Origin: Rhizophagus irregularis
Taxonomy: Eukaryota > Glomeromycota > Glomeromycetes > Glomerales > Glomeraceae
Reading direction: 5' to 3'
Length of the DNA stretch: 64,000 nt
NCBI RefSeq assembly: GCF_026210795.1
Contig: NC_089446.1
Coordinates: 4,121,001-4,185,000, forward strand
How positions within the stretch are numbered: the first letter of the stretch is position 1; the number at the start of each line of letters is the position of its first letter. A program made the translations under genes and the position numbers. Of the stretch, positions 45,529 through 55,213 are shown piece by piece. The notes below the pieces were generated by a model. The model was not told the DNA's origin and ran no database searches. It worked only from the letters and a program-made list of their open reading frames with translations.

Positions 45529-46101
45529 ATGTTAAGGTCTGCAGACTTTAGGAAATTACTCCGTGAGATTCTTCAGGAGGAGTTATTGTCTGCTAGAAAA
45601 GTCCCAGAGATTCCGGAGGACCTAGTTGAGGAGGAACAAGAAGAGGATATCAGGGTAAACGATCCTATGGATATTGACATAGCTCGTTTAGAGAATACTA
45701 AAGATCTTTTAGCACTGGATGGGAAGGTTAATGGAATAGCAATTCAGTGTTTAGCAGACACTTGTGCTAATGTGTCTTTTATTCGAGAGAAGCTGCTGAG
45801 GAATTAGGGTTGGATATCGACAAGAGTATTACATACAACATATCTGGCGCTTCAGGAACAGGTAGGACATTCGGCATGGTAAAGGGAGTGTCAATCAAAC
45901 TTACCCCCTGATTATGCTATCACTGAGGATCTTGCAGTTTTAGATGGATACAAGCATAGGGAGATTGGGTTAAGCCGAACGTGTCTGAAACGTTACAATT
46001 ATGATGTCCATGAATCACGTGAACATATAGCCTTTACCTGTGATGGGAAGAATGTTTTTATCCCGATAGTTCCTGATGCTAATCGAGGGGATAAAAAATA
46101 A
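45529..46101 (+). pseudogene. Retropepsin-like aspartic protease, frameshifted
   Basis: After an acidic N-terminus (VPEIPEDLVEEEQEEDI) the frame reads ALDGKVNGIAIQCLADTCANVSFIR, the strand-turn-strand pattern of retroviral-type proteases with DTCAN where D[TS]GAxxxFI is usual. Then, in shifted frames, come YNISGASGTGRTFG, DYAITEDLAVLDGY and REIGLSRTCLKRY, resembling the flap and the second half (ILG-type motif as IGL). Shifts lie near 45793 and at the C run 45904-45908. It would cleave Gag-type precursors (inference). It ends 27 bp from the convergent integrase stop. Confidence 0.6.
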
Positions 46102-46127
46102 GACCCTTTAATTCTTCTATTTTTTTT

Positions 46128-47220
46128 TTATTCCCAAAATTTGCGAATTAAGTCAGGGACATCCTCCTTCAACCAGTCAGCAGGTTCCCAAGTAGCCTCA
46201 GTGTCTGGATAGCGCTCCCACTTAACCAAATACTGGTCTTGACCTTTTCTAATGCGATGCCGAAGTATCTGCTCAGGGAGAACAAATCTTTCAGGTTGTC
46301 CTCTTATCAGCAGAGTCAGGTGGAGGCTTTTCATTAATAGGAACTACTTGCAATTCCTTTCGGGTATATGCACATCGGATACAGTATGTCGACCGATGTG
46401 GTCCATTAAGGAGATATGTAGGAGGCTGTTCGGGTGAGAGTATCATTTTTTTGATTACACGAATGTTTGGGTTCCATCTTATATCTCCTGTACGGAATTT
46501 TCCTGAAGTTTGTTGGGCCAAGTACAGAAATAGGTTCATCTAACTTGACTCTGACACGTGCTCCTTCAAAGAGGAGATCCGTCTTTTTTGACACTTTGGG
46601 TGACCCTGTCGGAATGTCTGGGGGATTTCTCTGCCAGAGTTCATTTACTTTACTCACTATATTATGGAAATCTTCTGACCATTCCACGGATGTCACCCCG
46701 GTTTTCAACTCCTGTGCTACCATTCATTTAAGAAGGGGTTCTTGGATGGCTTGGATAGCTCTTTCAGCATAAGATTGCTGTTTATGCCTTCCTGGCTCTC
46801 CGAACCTCATCATTACACCTAGGCTGTTCAGGAAAAAATCACGTACCTGGTCGTTAGTGAATTCTGATCCAGAGTCCGTCTCTATTCGATGTGTTGGTGG
46901 CTTAATGCGATTTCTTCTGTAGATTTTGACAAACCCGTTTAGAATCCCCCATTTCGCAGTCTTACCTGCGCTCTGCATCAACTCTTCCTGCAACTTCCAC
47001 CACTACGAGAAAATAGCGGAATCCTTTGGGGCCAACTGGCATCTCTGCAAGATCTGCCTGATGTGTTGCATTTGGTTTCCATATAATTACCTTTGGGCGT
47101 TCTGTTGACTTTTCCTTTAGGGGCTTTTTGTATAGGTTGTAATCTTTCTTACCTTTTAAAATTCGTGCTGAGTCTTCTGGATAGACTGTAGTACTTGTAG
47201 TAATTCTCTAATTGTGACAT
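46128..47220 (-). pseudogene. Retroviral-type integrase with C-terminal chromodomain, frameshifted
   Basis: Reading from ATG 47220 with small frame shifts: WKPNATHQADLAEMPVG and FRYFLVVVEVAGR (first Asp), THRIETDSGSEFTND (second Asp) and QSYAERAIQAIQ (Glu, 36 residues later). An SH3-like region VRVKLDEPISVLG with RTGDIRWNP and a chromodomain IRKGQDQYLVKWERYP, ATWEPADWL follow. This c-integrase plus chromodomain is the hallmark of Maverick/Polinton elements. It inserts the element DNA and may read histone marks. Frame breaks near 47200, 46985, 46720 and between 46540 and 46330 make the copy inactive. It sits next to the right inverted repeat and converges with the protease gene. Confidence 0.78.
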
Positions 47221-47222
47221 AT

Positions 47223-47580
47223 TACGACAAATTAAAGGAAAGATTTCAGACTTCAAATCTCAAGATGACACGATTTTACTGTCAAAGTGCAAGAAGGAAA
47301 CTGAGACTGCTAGTGAAATACAAGATATGACTACAAATGGGCGTTATCGGCTACATGGTGACGCACAATTTGTGGTATGCATAAGAATACTTTTACTGGA
47401 GTAGACTGGGTTATCAAAAAGACTATAGGAGAAAAGAAAGAAACCGCTGCTAAGAGACATCAGACGGTTTACAATCGGCAATGCAAAAAACTTGGACAGA
47501 AAATCTTAGATTCTGATGACGCGTGTAAACAGTGTATTGATAAATGCCTTAAGGAAGCAAAAAAGAGGAAAACGGATTAG
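47223..47580 (+). pseudogene. Small Lys/Cys-rich frame between integrase and right inverted repeat
   Basis: The clear part is 47377-47580: MHKNTFTGVDWVIKKTIGEK, RQCKKLGQKILDSDD and CKQCIDKCLKEAKKRK. Upstream, from about 47223 in another frame, SDFKSQDDTILLSKCKKE and RYRLHGDAQFVV look like its N-terminal part. CKQCIDKC could bind zinc. It is divergent from the integrase. I recognise no family. Confidence 0.35.
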
Positions 47581-47620
47581 TACTGTCTTCTAAACTTATC
47601 TGAATATGTTCTATTCCCAA

Positions 47621-48081
47621 TACCCATTGTTCAATTACTTATTTTTTCTGACGGGGGCAGGACGGGATTGGTCTTACTGGCTCTATAGACCTTCTAGGGG
47701 CTTACCTGCTAACTTACCTGGTTTGCTATCTCACTGCTTTCAACAGATTATTAGACGGAATCCTGACTTGTTCCAGATGTTCCGGATGTGGCGGATCTGG
47801 GGGGTAAAAATAAAACTTTTTCTGGGGGATGTCCTCTCATAATTTTTCTGAAACATCTGCCACATCTGCCACATCCGGGACAACCCTCTCATTATATCCG
47901 TTATTGCTTCCTTTTCTATTGTTTTCTAGTTATTTGATATATATATTTGTTCCAGATGTTGTCCCAGATTGTGGCGGATATATGGGGATTCCTGAGCCCC
48001 GTAGGGGCCATATAGGTACTGCGACGGGTCGTAGACCCGGAGGTGGGTGGTGCTTGCACCTTCCACATCCAGCCCGACGAC
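47621..48081 (-). repeat. Right terminal inverted repeat of the Polinton-like element
   Basis: Reverse complement of 25334-25795, starting inward at TACCCATTGTTCAATTACTT and ending GCCCGACGAC at 48081. ATTGT follows directly. Confidence 0.92.
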
Positions 48082-48119
48082 ATTGTTAAGAGAACTAAAA
48101 TTTTTTGATTTTCTTTAAG

Positions 48120-50311
48120 TCATGAATGCATTAGTATTGTGAAAGTAACTGTTTTTTCATTAAGATTTGCTCTGTCATTAGTAATTATAAAGCCAGCTCT
48201 AGAAAATGCTCTTTCACTAATAACGCTTAAAGGTTGAATATTAAGATAGTCACGTGCCATCCTATTAAGAATTGGAAATCAGTTTGATAGTAACTTTCAA
48301 TATAATATTCCATTATTATCATTTTTGAACTCTTCAAGTAGTTCCATTTCATATAATTCCAATTCATAGTCAATTGTATTTGTGTTAACTTAACGTCTTT
48401 TTATGATTCACTAAATGTTTTAACATTATTAACTATTGTAGTTAAAGTGATTGAGAGTGATATTGAATATCTTGTCCTATATAAAATTATTTTTTCATGA
48501 ACACTATTAACATATTGATTTGCTTCATTTTCAGTATATTCTTCAACATCAATAATAGTTGCCCTCAAATATTTCATCTTATATCTTGGATCAAGAACAT
48601 GTGCAATTAAAATGTGATCTGCTATTACATCTTAATATTTTTTTTTAATTTTTTTATCATTAAATTATTACTCCTAGCTTTGCTGATATGCTGTTTAATT
48701 TCTAATATTACTGTCAAATCATCTGAAATTGGATTTGATTGATCCTTAGAGAGGACTGCTGTGGCATCTTCAAATGGTTTGAGAATTTGACAAATTGATT
48801 CAAGTTCAGCCAATTCCTCTGTTTTTAAACAAGGTGGCATTGATGGTTCTTTTAGACACATTTCTTTAATTGCTAGATGCAATAAAATATACCTTTCAAA
48901 CATAGCTAGTATTGAGTTCTAACGAGTATCATTTCAAGTATTGGTCGCAAGAAATCTATTCCAACAATAATTCCAGTCGTCCATTAGCTAAGGAATTAGC
49001 TAAATATTTTACAACCTTATGCACTTTTTATTGAAGTTGTTCTATTTTAATTAATCCTACTTTTACAATAAGATTAAAGATATGACACATACATCCTATA
49101 AATATTATGTTAACATTAGGCAACTCTCTTTGGAGCAATTGTGTAACTGCTTTATTTGTTGTGGTATTATCCATGGTAAGTGCAAATAATTTATTCTTAA
49201 TATCATAATTGTTCAACGTATTCATTATTACTGATGTAATATCTTTTGCAGTTTGGCCTGATTTTTGGAAATTTAAAATAATATTAAGACGTAATCCGTC
49301 TAAGAACTACAGAAAATTACTATATAAATTCGGAAAAAAAATTAAAACCAAAAAAAGGCATTATCTTGTGATCCGGTGATTGGATTTTGATGATCCTTTT
49401 CGAGTTTATAGCTTTTCACGCACTCCTCAAAACAAAAAAAAGATATTCAAAATTGGACTGGTATATCACAATATAATTACAAAAAATGATTTTTTTCAGG
49501 TAAATCTTCCGAAGTTCCAGATAAATCTTCCGCTGCCCAGAAAAAATTATGGTTGCAATTATCTTGTGATGTATCAGTCCAATTTTAAATATCTTTTTTT
49601 TTTATTTTGAAGAGGGTACCATTAGCTACTAATTAGCAAAAGAATCATTAAAATTAAATCACTAGATCACAAGATAATGCCTTTTTTTGGTTTTAATTTT
49701 TTTTTCCGAATTTATATAGTAATTTTCTGTAGTTTTTAGGCGGATTACGTCTTAACCATTCTCCAATCATCACTTATTCATGATCCCGTAACAACAGTGT
49801 AATGACACCTATGAGCAGTTGAGTGCCACCCATCACAAGTTAATGAAATTCGTCCTGGCATTTTTGCTAAAAGATTCTTTATAAATCCAAATCTTGTTTC
49901 GTAAATATTTTCTGAAAGATAACGTGATATTGTTGTTGGATGAGGAACTTTGTATGAATTTGATACACAATGAAGTTTGCTAACCATTCTATGAAATAGC
50001 GAACTATTAAGAACATTAAAAGGCATCCCAGTGCCAACAACCAAATCAATAATTGAACTTCTTCTTTTGTGACTGGTTTAATAGAATTAGACTTTGTCAT
50101 GTTGTTATTCAAACATGATAATGTATGATTTTTTAAATGTGTTCTGCTCGTATTACTTTGAATATTGTTTGACATTACAATGTAAATATAGCCAAATATT
50201 TTGATTACCATGTAATACCTCTGTCCAATGTTCTTTAGTACGGTATGTATTGTTAATGATTGTTTGTGTTATACTATCTTCATTGGCTATGCTATCTTCA
50301 TTTTCTGACAT
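48120..50311 (-). pseudogene. hAT transposase with BED-type finger, interrupted
   Basis: From ATG 50311: an acidic start (SENEDSIANEDSIT), a BED-like finger region (TSRTHLKNHTLSC), then VPHPTTISRYLSENIYE and the catalytic-region motif RISLTCDGWHSTAHRCHYT. After a 464-bp MITE, FQKSGQTAKDITSVIM, LFALTMDNTTTNKAVTQLL and GCMCHIFNLIV follow, then a C-terminal dimerisation motif near 48190 (SERAFSRAGFIITNDRANL). The stop is at 48120-48122. The order is that of hAT (Ac/Tam3) transposases. Several stops and shifts apart from the MITE show an old copy. Confidence 0.75.
49288..49751. mobile_element. 464-bp MITE with TTAA duplication inside the hAT transposase
   Basis: TTAA stands at 49284-49287 and 49752-49755. 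The ends start GACGTAATCCGYCTAA and form inverted repeats of about 85 bp that run through AACTACAGAAAATTAC and CAAAAAAAGGCATTATC. Removing the element with one TTAA rejoins the hAT frame exactly (WRMV to NIILNFQ). TTAA duplication fits a piggyBac-type MITE (family knowledge). It has no transposase; an open frame inside is incidental. Confidence 0.82.
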
Positions 50312-50634
50312 GTTGTTAGGGTATATTGTTGTCAAAGCTTCCATTAGAAAGTAAATATAACAAAGGAATGTAAATATGAGCAAGGGTGGAATATAAATAT
50401 AAAGGAAAAATCAGTTTTATTTGTTTTTTTTTAATTAGATAATTCACGAAATTAGAAGAGAAAAAAATAAAGTGATTAAGTGATTAACTTATTCATATTA
50501 GCTTGGCACGTGTCTAAATGTTAACGTGGCACAGGCAAGGCACATCAGATGCCGATTAAAAAAATGATGGGCACCAGCATCAGTACCCGGCAAAGTACCA
50601 GACAGTGCCTGGCATTGGCATTTGCAGAACGCTA
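50312..50634. other. hAT 5' leader and right end
   Basis: Non-coding sequence between the transposase start and the right inverted repeat. Subterminal GGCACRGGC, GCCTGGCATTGGCATT and related words recur on the opposite side at 24920-25160 (CATGCCCATGCC, GCATTGGCATTGATACTGGCA), as expected of hAT subterminal motifs. Confidence 0.55.
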
Positions 50635-50653
50635 CTCCTGATGTATCCGTAGG

Positions 50654-51474
50654 TAGGGATGGTAAAGTCCTAGGTCCTGGACCTAAAGACCTGGTCCTAG
50701 GACCTGGTCTGCAGATCTTTAGGTCCAAATTTTGGACCAGAAGCGGACCAGGTCCTAAAAAGTCCTAGCCAATAAGGTTATAAGAGATCTATATGTTTAA
50801 ATTATATATGTATAATTTGCTGTAAATTTGATTTTAAGTAATTATAAATTATAAAAAAGTGCACTGCAATATTGCAATACAATTTTTATATTATTAAAAT
50901 CATATAAAAAATGAGTTGCGATATTGCGATTCACATTTTTATATTAAAATCAATATAAAAAAGTGAATCGCGATACCGCAACTCACTTTTTTTATATAAA
51001 ATCAATATAAAAAAGTGAATCGCGATACCGCAACTCACTTTTTTTATATAAAATCAATATAAAAAAGTGAATCGCGATACCGCAACTCACTTTTTTTATA
51101 TAAAATCAATATAAAAAAGTGAATCCCGATACCGCAACTCACTTTTTTTATATAAAATCAATATAAAAAAGTGAATCCCGATACCGCAACTCACTTTTTT
51201 TATATAAAATCAATATAAAAAAGTGAATCCCGATACCGCAACTCACTTTTTTTATATAAAATCAATATAAAAAAGTGAATCCCGATATCGCAACTCACTT
51301 TTTTTGTATTTAATTATTACTAAAATTCATAAAATCTATAAATAACTTAGTCAGGACCAGGTCCTGGGACCAGGTCCAGGACTGGTCCTAACAGGACCTG
51401 GTCCGCAGGTCCGTTCAATAGGACTTATAGGTCCCAGGACCAGGACCGGACCAGGACCGACCTAACCATCCCTA
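50654..51474. mobile_element. 821-bp hAT-type MITE with perfect 8-bp duplication
   Basis: The ends TAGGGATGGT and ACCATCCCTA are exact inverses. TCCGTAGG stands directly outside both (50646-50653 and 51475-51482). Subterminal regions are full of GGTCCTGGACC and AGGACCTGGTCC words in both directions. The core is a 52-bp palindromic tandem array. No coding capacity is present. Confidence 0.9.
50949..51310. repeat. Seven palindromic 52-bp tandem repeats inside the hAT MITE
   Basis: Units begin ATCAATATAAAAAAGTGAAT at about 50949 and recur every 52 bp (51001, 51053 and so on). Each contains AAAAAAGTGA and TCACTTTTTT around CGCGATACCGCAAC, so each can fold into a hairpin. The first copies have TCGCGATACC and later ones TCCCGATACC. 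A more diverged half-unit precedes the array at 50895-50945. Confidence 0.85.
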
Positions 51475-51482
51475 TCCGTAGG

Positions 51483-52002
51483 GGTAACCTTAAAGAAAAG
51501 AGAAAGATTATCTGTTATGATGATCATATAAAATATTATTGATATTATTATATACATATATTCAAATAATTATAAATCATTATGTAATTGTGTAATTGTT
51601 AGACGAACAATCATGTGTACATAACTATTCTATCATGTGTACGAAAAAATTGATAGTTTACTATATACTCAAAATTTACACGTCAGTATCTGCTAGAAAT
51701 ATTAACTCCGATCAAATCATATGCGCGTGTACAATCGATTAGAAAAAAATCATGTGATTTGCCAAGAAAAAAATTTGATTCATTAGTTGTAGTAGGTCAT
51801 CTCGTTATCTTGGATCAACCAAGCTTCGTATCACAATATATTGGTTTAGCAATAAAGTAAAAAATAATTACAAGTTCGGGAAATAGGCAATCAATCCGGC
51901 CATCATACATAATTACATTATTCTATTACATCCTATTATATATTATATCTATTTATTACTTTTCACTGATAACTATCATACAATAATTCTACTTAAAGAT
52001 TA
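51483..52002. other. AT-rich spacer, no recognised feature
   Basis: Sequence between the MITE and the downstream end of the next minus-strand gene. It has a doubled CATGTGTACATAACTATTC/CATGTGTACGA segment near 51612 and nothing coding. Confidence 0.45.
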
Positions 52003-54670
52003 TCACGCAATTTGCAATTTATTTTTCTTCTTTGGGCTTGCTGAAGGTATGCCAAATGATCCAAGTTGCTTATCATGTGCTGAATTTTTCCTCTTGCGAT
52101 CTCTATGTGCACGTGAATTGGAAAGTGAGACATTGTTTGTATGATCGCAAATTGCCTTCAACGTGGCCTAAATGAGATGAACTGATAATGAGATGCTGTA
52201 TAATATCAACTACAATGACAATGAGCATATAGTACCTTGACATCTGACATGATCGCATAAAAGCCTTCAAGAATTGCAAGCGATTTTTGGGTGTTTGGCA
52301 ACCTGGTCTGGGAAAGTCTTCCAAGGCGTAATACGTTTGTGGCCTTACAGTCCATCCCGTACGTTTCGTGAACCCACCCTTAGCATGAAAACTAAAATAT
52401 TAGTTACTAAAATTTTCAAATGTAATCATTATATTTGTCTGCTTACCCCAAGATTGGATCCCGAGAACATACGTGCGGTGGAGATCGTCTCCAGGTGCGT
52501 GCGAATTAGACTTGAAAAAATCATATAAAACGTCACGCATAGCCACGGAAAGATCAATACGATCCTCAAAAATCTTTTTGCGATGGGCGATCGGTAGACC
52601 CCCACTTCTGAGCCCAATAATTGCTTCGAGACTATTAACACTGTTTTTTAACGTACCACGAAAATCACATTTCTGGCCTATTCGTGCGCGAAGGACAATC
52701 AAACGCCCTTCATTCCTGCGTCGAGAAGAAGCCCAGCAGGCGATTTCACCACTACAAAAATTGGAAGAATAACGGGTTAATCAAATGAAGATCAGACCGT
52801 ATTCCTGTCTATATTTACACATCCATTTTCAGATCTCGTTTTTCTAAGAATCGTTTTGTCAGCATGTTCGGAAAATCATTGTCAAAATCGCTCTCTGAGA
52901 TGGGTAGTTCGAGTCCTTTTAGGTTTTCTGTACTGTGACAAGAATTGGAAAATGAATAATCAAAAGATATAAAGTAATCCTACATTGACTAACTTACTAT
53001 GTTATTATAGCACGTCTGATGTTATCAACAATATCTTTCTCCTCTTTTGTTAGCTCAACATGATTATTCTTTTCAATTAATTCCGGAGATAAATTTTCGA
53101 TTTCCCTAACAATGTTTTCGTTTTCTTGTTTTGTTATCTAAAAATGAATTGGTCAGCAACATTTAAAATGCTATAACAAGAAAACCTTACCAACCTTCTC
53201 TACTTCATTGAAAAAATATGTCACAACATCCGGTATATCTGATTCGATTAAAGTAACTTCCTTTTCGAAGCTTTCTGTTATCTCCTGCCAGTCATTCTTT
53301 GAAAAAAAAGATCTTATTAGGCCATCCTCAGTAAGATCAAGTATGTTCCAATAAGCGAGACTACGAGCGAAAAATCCCATGATTAAACATATTCATCAAC
53401 ATCCATTGGCCTTTGACAATTCAATAAACTCACTTTAAACATTTTTGGGCCTCCGGAATGGTTTCCACATATCTTGCTAATGTCTCTCCAACGTTAGTAC
53501 CACTCCGGAGGATCCACGATCGACATGTTTTGACGTTGGTTTATGATCTTCTATACGTTCTACAAAATGATCTCCGGCATTTTCCTCCACTTCTATATAC
53601 AGATCTGACGGATCGGAAGTTTGTGGTCGTTGATCCTGTGCATAAGAGTCATGGAGTAACAAGTGATGGAGGAATATTAACATTGGGATATCATTTTTAA
53701 AATACGAAAAAAAAAATACTTACATTAAGAATAAAATTTCCACTTCCCGGTGATACTTCTAGTACTGCTTTTGGTAGTGATGATGGCGTATTCTTTGTAG
53801 TTTCGGCCTGTCCACACAACAAATAGTAGAAAATGCTCGCATAAAAAATTTTATATCAAAAACTTTATTATTATATCCTAACCTTTGGTAGTGATAGATT
53901 TTTTTTTTCGCTTTTGTTGACGGACAGGCACAGGTTGGAAATCATCATCATCATCGGACTAAATGTATGAAGAAAGAATTATATCAGGCAGCCAAAATTC
54001 TGTCAATTCTCATAAATTACACATTCGTACCTTTTTTGACATAAATTTTACTTCGTTGTTTACACTTTCAAATGTTCCACCATTTATTTCATTTATTACA
54101 GTCCCCGCGTTTAGATTTGGTTGGTGGATATGAACCTGCTTCTTCATACGCTTCTCTTCCCATTCTTTTGCTTTGGTACGATCAGGTCTAGGTTCCTAGC
54201 GTGAAAATTCTGGAAATTAGTATTAAGTATTAATTTTCGACTAATATTTCCTATCTCACCGGAACATCAGCCGGACGAACAGTCCATCTGTGCCCAGTGG
54301 GTCCAGTGCTGGATAGACGAACAGTCTTTTTAGCAACAGACAAGCGAGCAGGTTATCTGCGCCCCATCACTGGTTTTGTGGCTCAACGAACAGTTTTAAA
54401 TGACGAACAATCGAACAGATCCTTCGCCATGCCACATATTCCAACATTTCAAAAAAAAAGTCTTTACTTGCCTTCTTATAATTATCGTGGAGAAACTTTG
54501 CTCTATCAGCCCTTTTGCCTTGTTCGCTATCCATAATTGTCTCGAGAGATTTAAGATATCTATCTATCTTTTGTTTGAAAGGTTCTTCAATGGATTCGTT
54601 TAAAAAATCAACAATACTCCAGTCCTTAGGTGTTCTCTTGAAGTATTCGTGAACTCTTTCGTTAGGCATG
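52003..54670 (-). CDS. Multi-exon gene of unknown fungal family
   Basis: Starting near ATG 54670 (PNERVHEYFKRTPKDWSIVDF), exons separated by short GT/AG introns can be followed to a stop at 52003. Visible exons include TKAKEWEEKRMKKQVHI (about 54200-54040), DDDFQPVPVRQQKRKKK (about 53950), SLAYWNILDLTEDGLIRSFF (53380-53190), SPELIEKNNHVELTKEEKD (53130-53000) and KCDFRGTLKNSVNSLEAIIG with HRKKIFEDRIDLSVAMRDV (52760-52450). VHETYGMDCKATNVLRL (52380-52240) and a basic C-terminus follow. The spacing of D in KCDFRGT and E in LEAIIG recalls PD-(D/E)XK nuclease-like folds, but this is weak. I could not fix every junction, especially around 54240-54480, and the gene may be damaged there. Confidence 0.5.
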
Positions 54671-54756
54671 ATTTTATTGATTATCATTTTTATGATGTAA
54701 TTGATGAACCCGTACGTTCTAGTAAAATTCCCTATCACGTGATCATAGTATAATAT

Positions 54757-54945
54757 TTAGCAAATATATCGTTTTTGATTAAGGAGGTGATGCTTTTTGA
54801 TTATAGAAGTTAGTTGTACAAACTGTTGTATCGTTTTTGATTATTGAAAAAATAAATGTATCATTTTTGATTATTGAAAAAAAAATTCTATCGTTTTTGA
54901 TTATTGAAAAAAAATGTATCATTTTTGATTATTCGATAGTATCAC
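54757..54945 (+). repeat. Left MULE inverted arm with tandem ATCATTTTTGATTATTGAAA units
   Basis: Inverse of 59268-59491. The tandem unit is 27-30 bp and alternates TCGTTTTTGATTATTG and TCATTTTTGATTATTG. Confidence 0.75.
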
Positions 54946-55213
54946 GTTTTATTTATTTAATTTATACTTAACAAGTTAATGTATCATTGTATAACATTTA
55001 ACGCGTTCACATAATACTTTTCACACGACAAATGGTTCAATTCTTTTTCTTTTCCAAAAATTTTGATTTCTCTTTTGATATTTTTTTCTTTATTATATAA
55101 TAGTTTTTATAATATATTTTGCGTTTTATAACCTTGTTTATATTTTTTATGTGATAATTATTTGTAATAATTTTCTTTCTATAAATTTGTGTAACATTAC
55201 TATATATTATAAT

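Larger units (their letters stand above)
25334..48081. mobile_element. Maverick/Polinton-like giant DNA transposon, 22.7 kb, with Gag-protease module
   Basis: Long terminal inverted repeats (25334-25795 and 47621-48081) begin GTCRTCGGGCTGGATGTGG. The direct repeat ATTGT stands directly outside (25329-25333 and 48082-48086). Core Polinton genes are present: SF3 helicase, family B DNA polymerase, packaging-type ATPase and a retroviral-type integrase with a chromodomain next to the right end. I see no double-jelly-roll capsid and no Ulp1-type cysteine protease. Instead there are a Gag capsid-like protein and a retropepsin-like protein. An F-box gene and an NPxTGR-repeat gene are also carried. 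A LINE at 32473-40646 interrupts it. Most genes have one or two single-base frameshifts. Polintons usually make 6-bp duplications (family knowledge), so the 5-bp one is noteworthy. Confidence 0.85.
24903..50634 (-). mobile_element. hAT transposon split by a Polinton-like element
   Basis: The left end TAGAGTTCTGCAA at 24903 and the right end, reverse complemented, TAGCGTTCTGCAA form short terminal inverted repeats of the hAT type. Flanking octamers TTCCTAAT (24895-24902) and CTCCTGAT (50635-50642) match at six of eight bases, as an old 8-bp duplication would. The transposase lies on the minus strand at 48120-50311. The 22.7-kb element at 25334-48081 sits between the transposase stop and the hAT 3' end, so the original hAT was about 3 kb. 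Confidence 0.75.

Noticed and set aside
43157-47220. Gag, protease and integrase as a plain Ty3/Gypsy insertion
   Set aside because: The integrase is on the opposite strand, no reverse transcriptase, RNase H or LTR is found, and the genes are tightly packed inside the element's own inverted repeats. I kept the alternative as a refutation test.
50949-51310. Regular 52-bp repeats resembling a CRISPR array
   Set aside because: There are no unique spacers, units are contiguous, and the setting is a eukaryotic hAT MITE.
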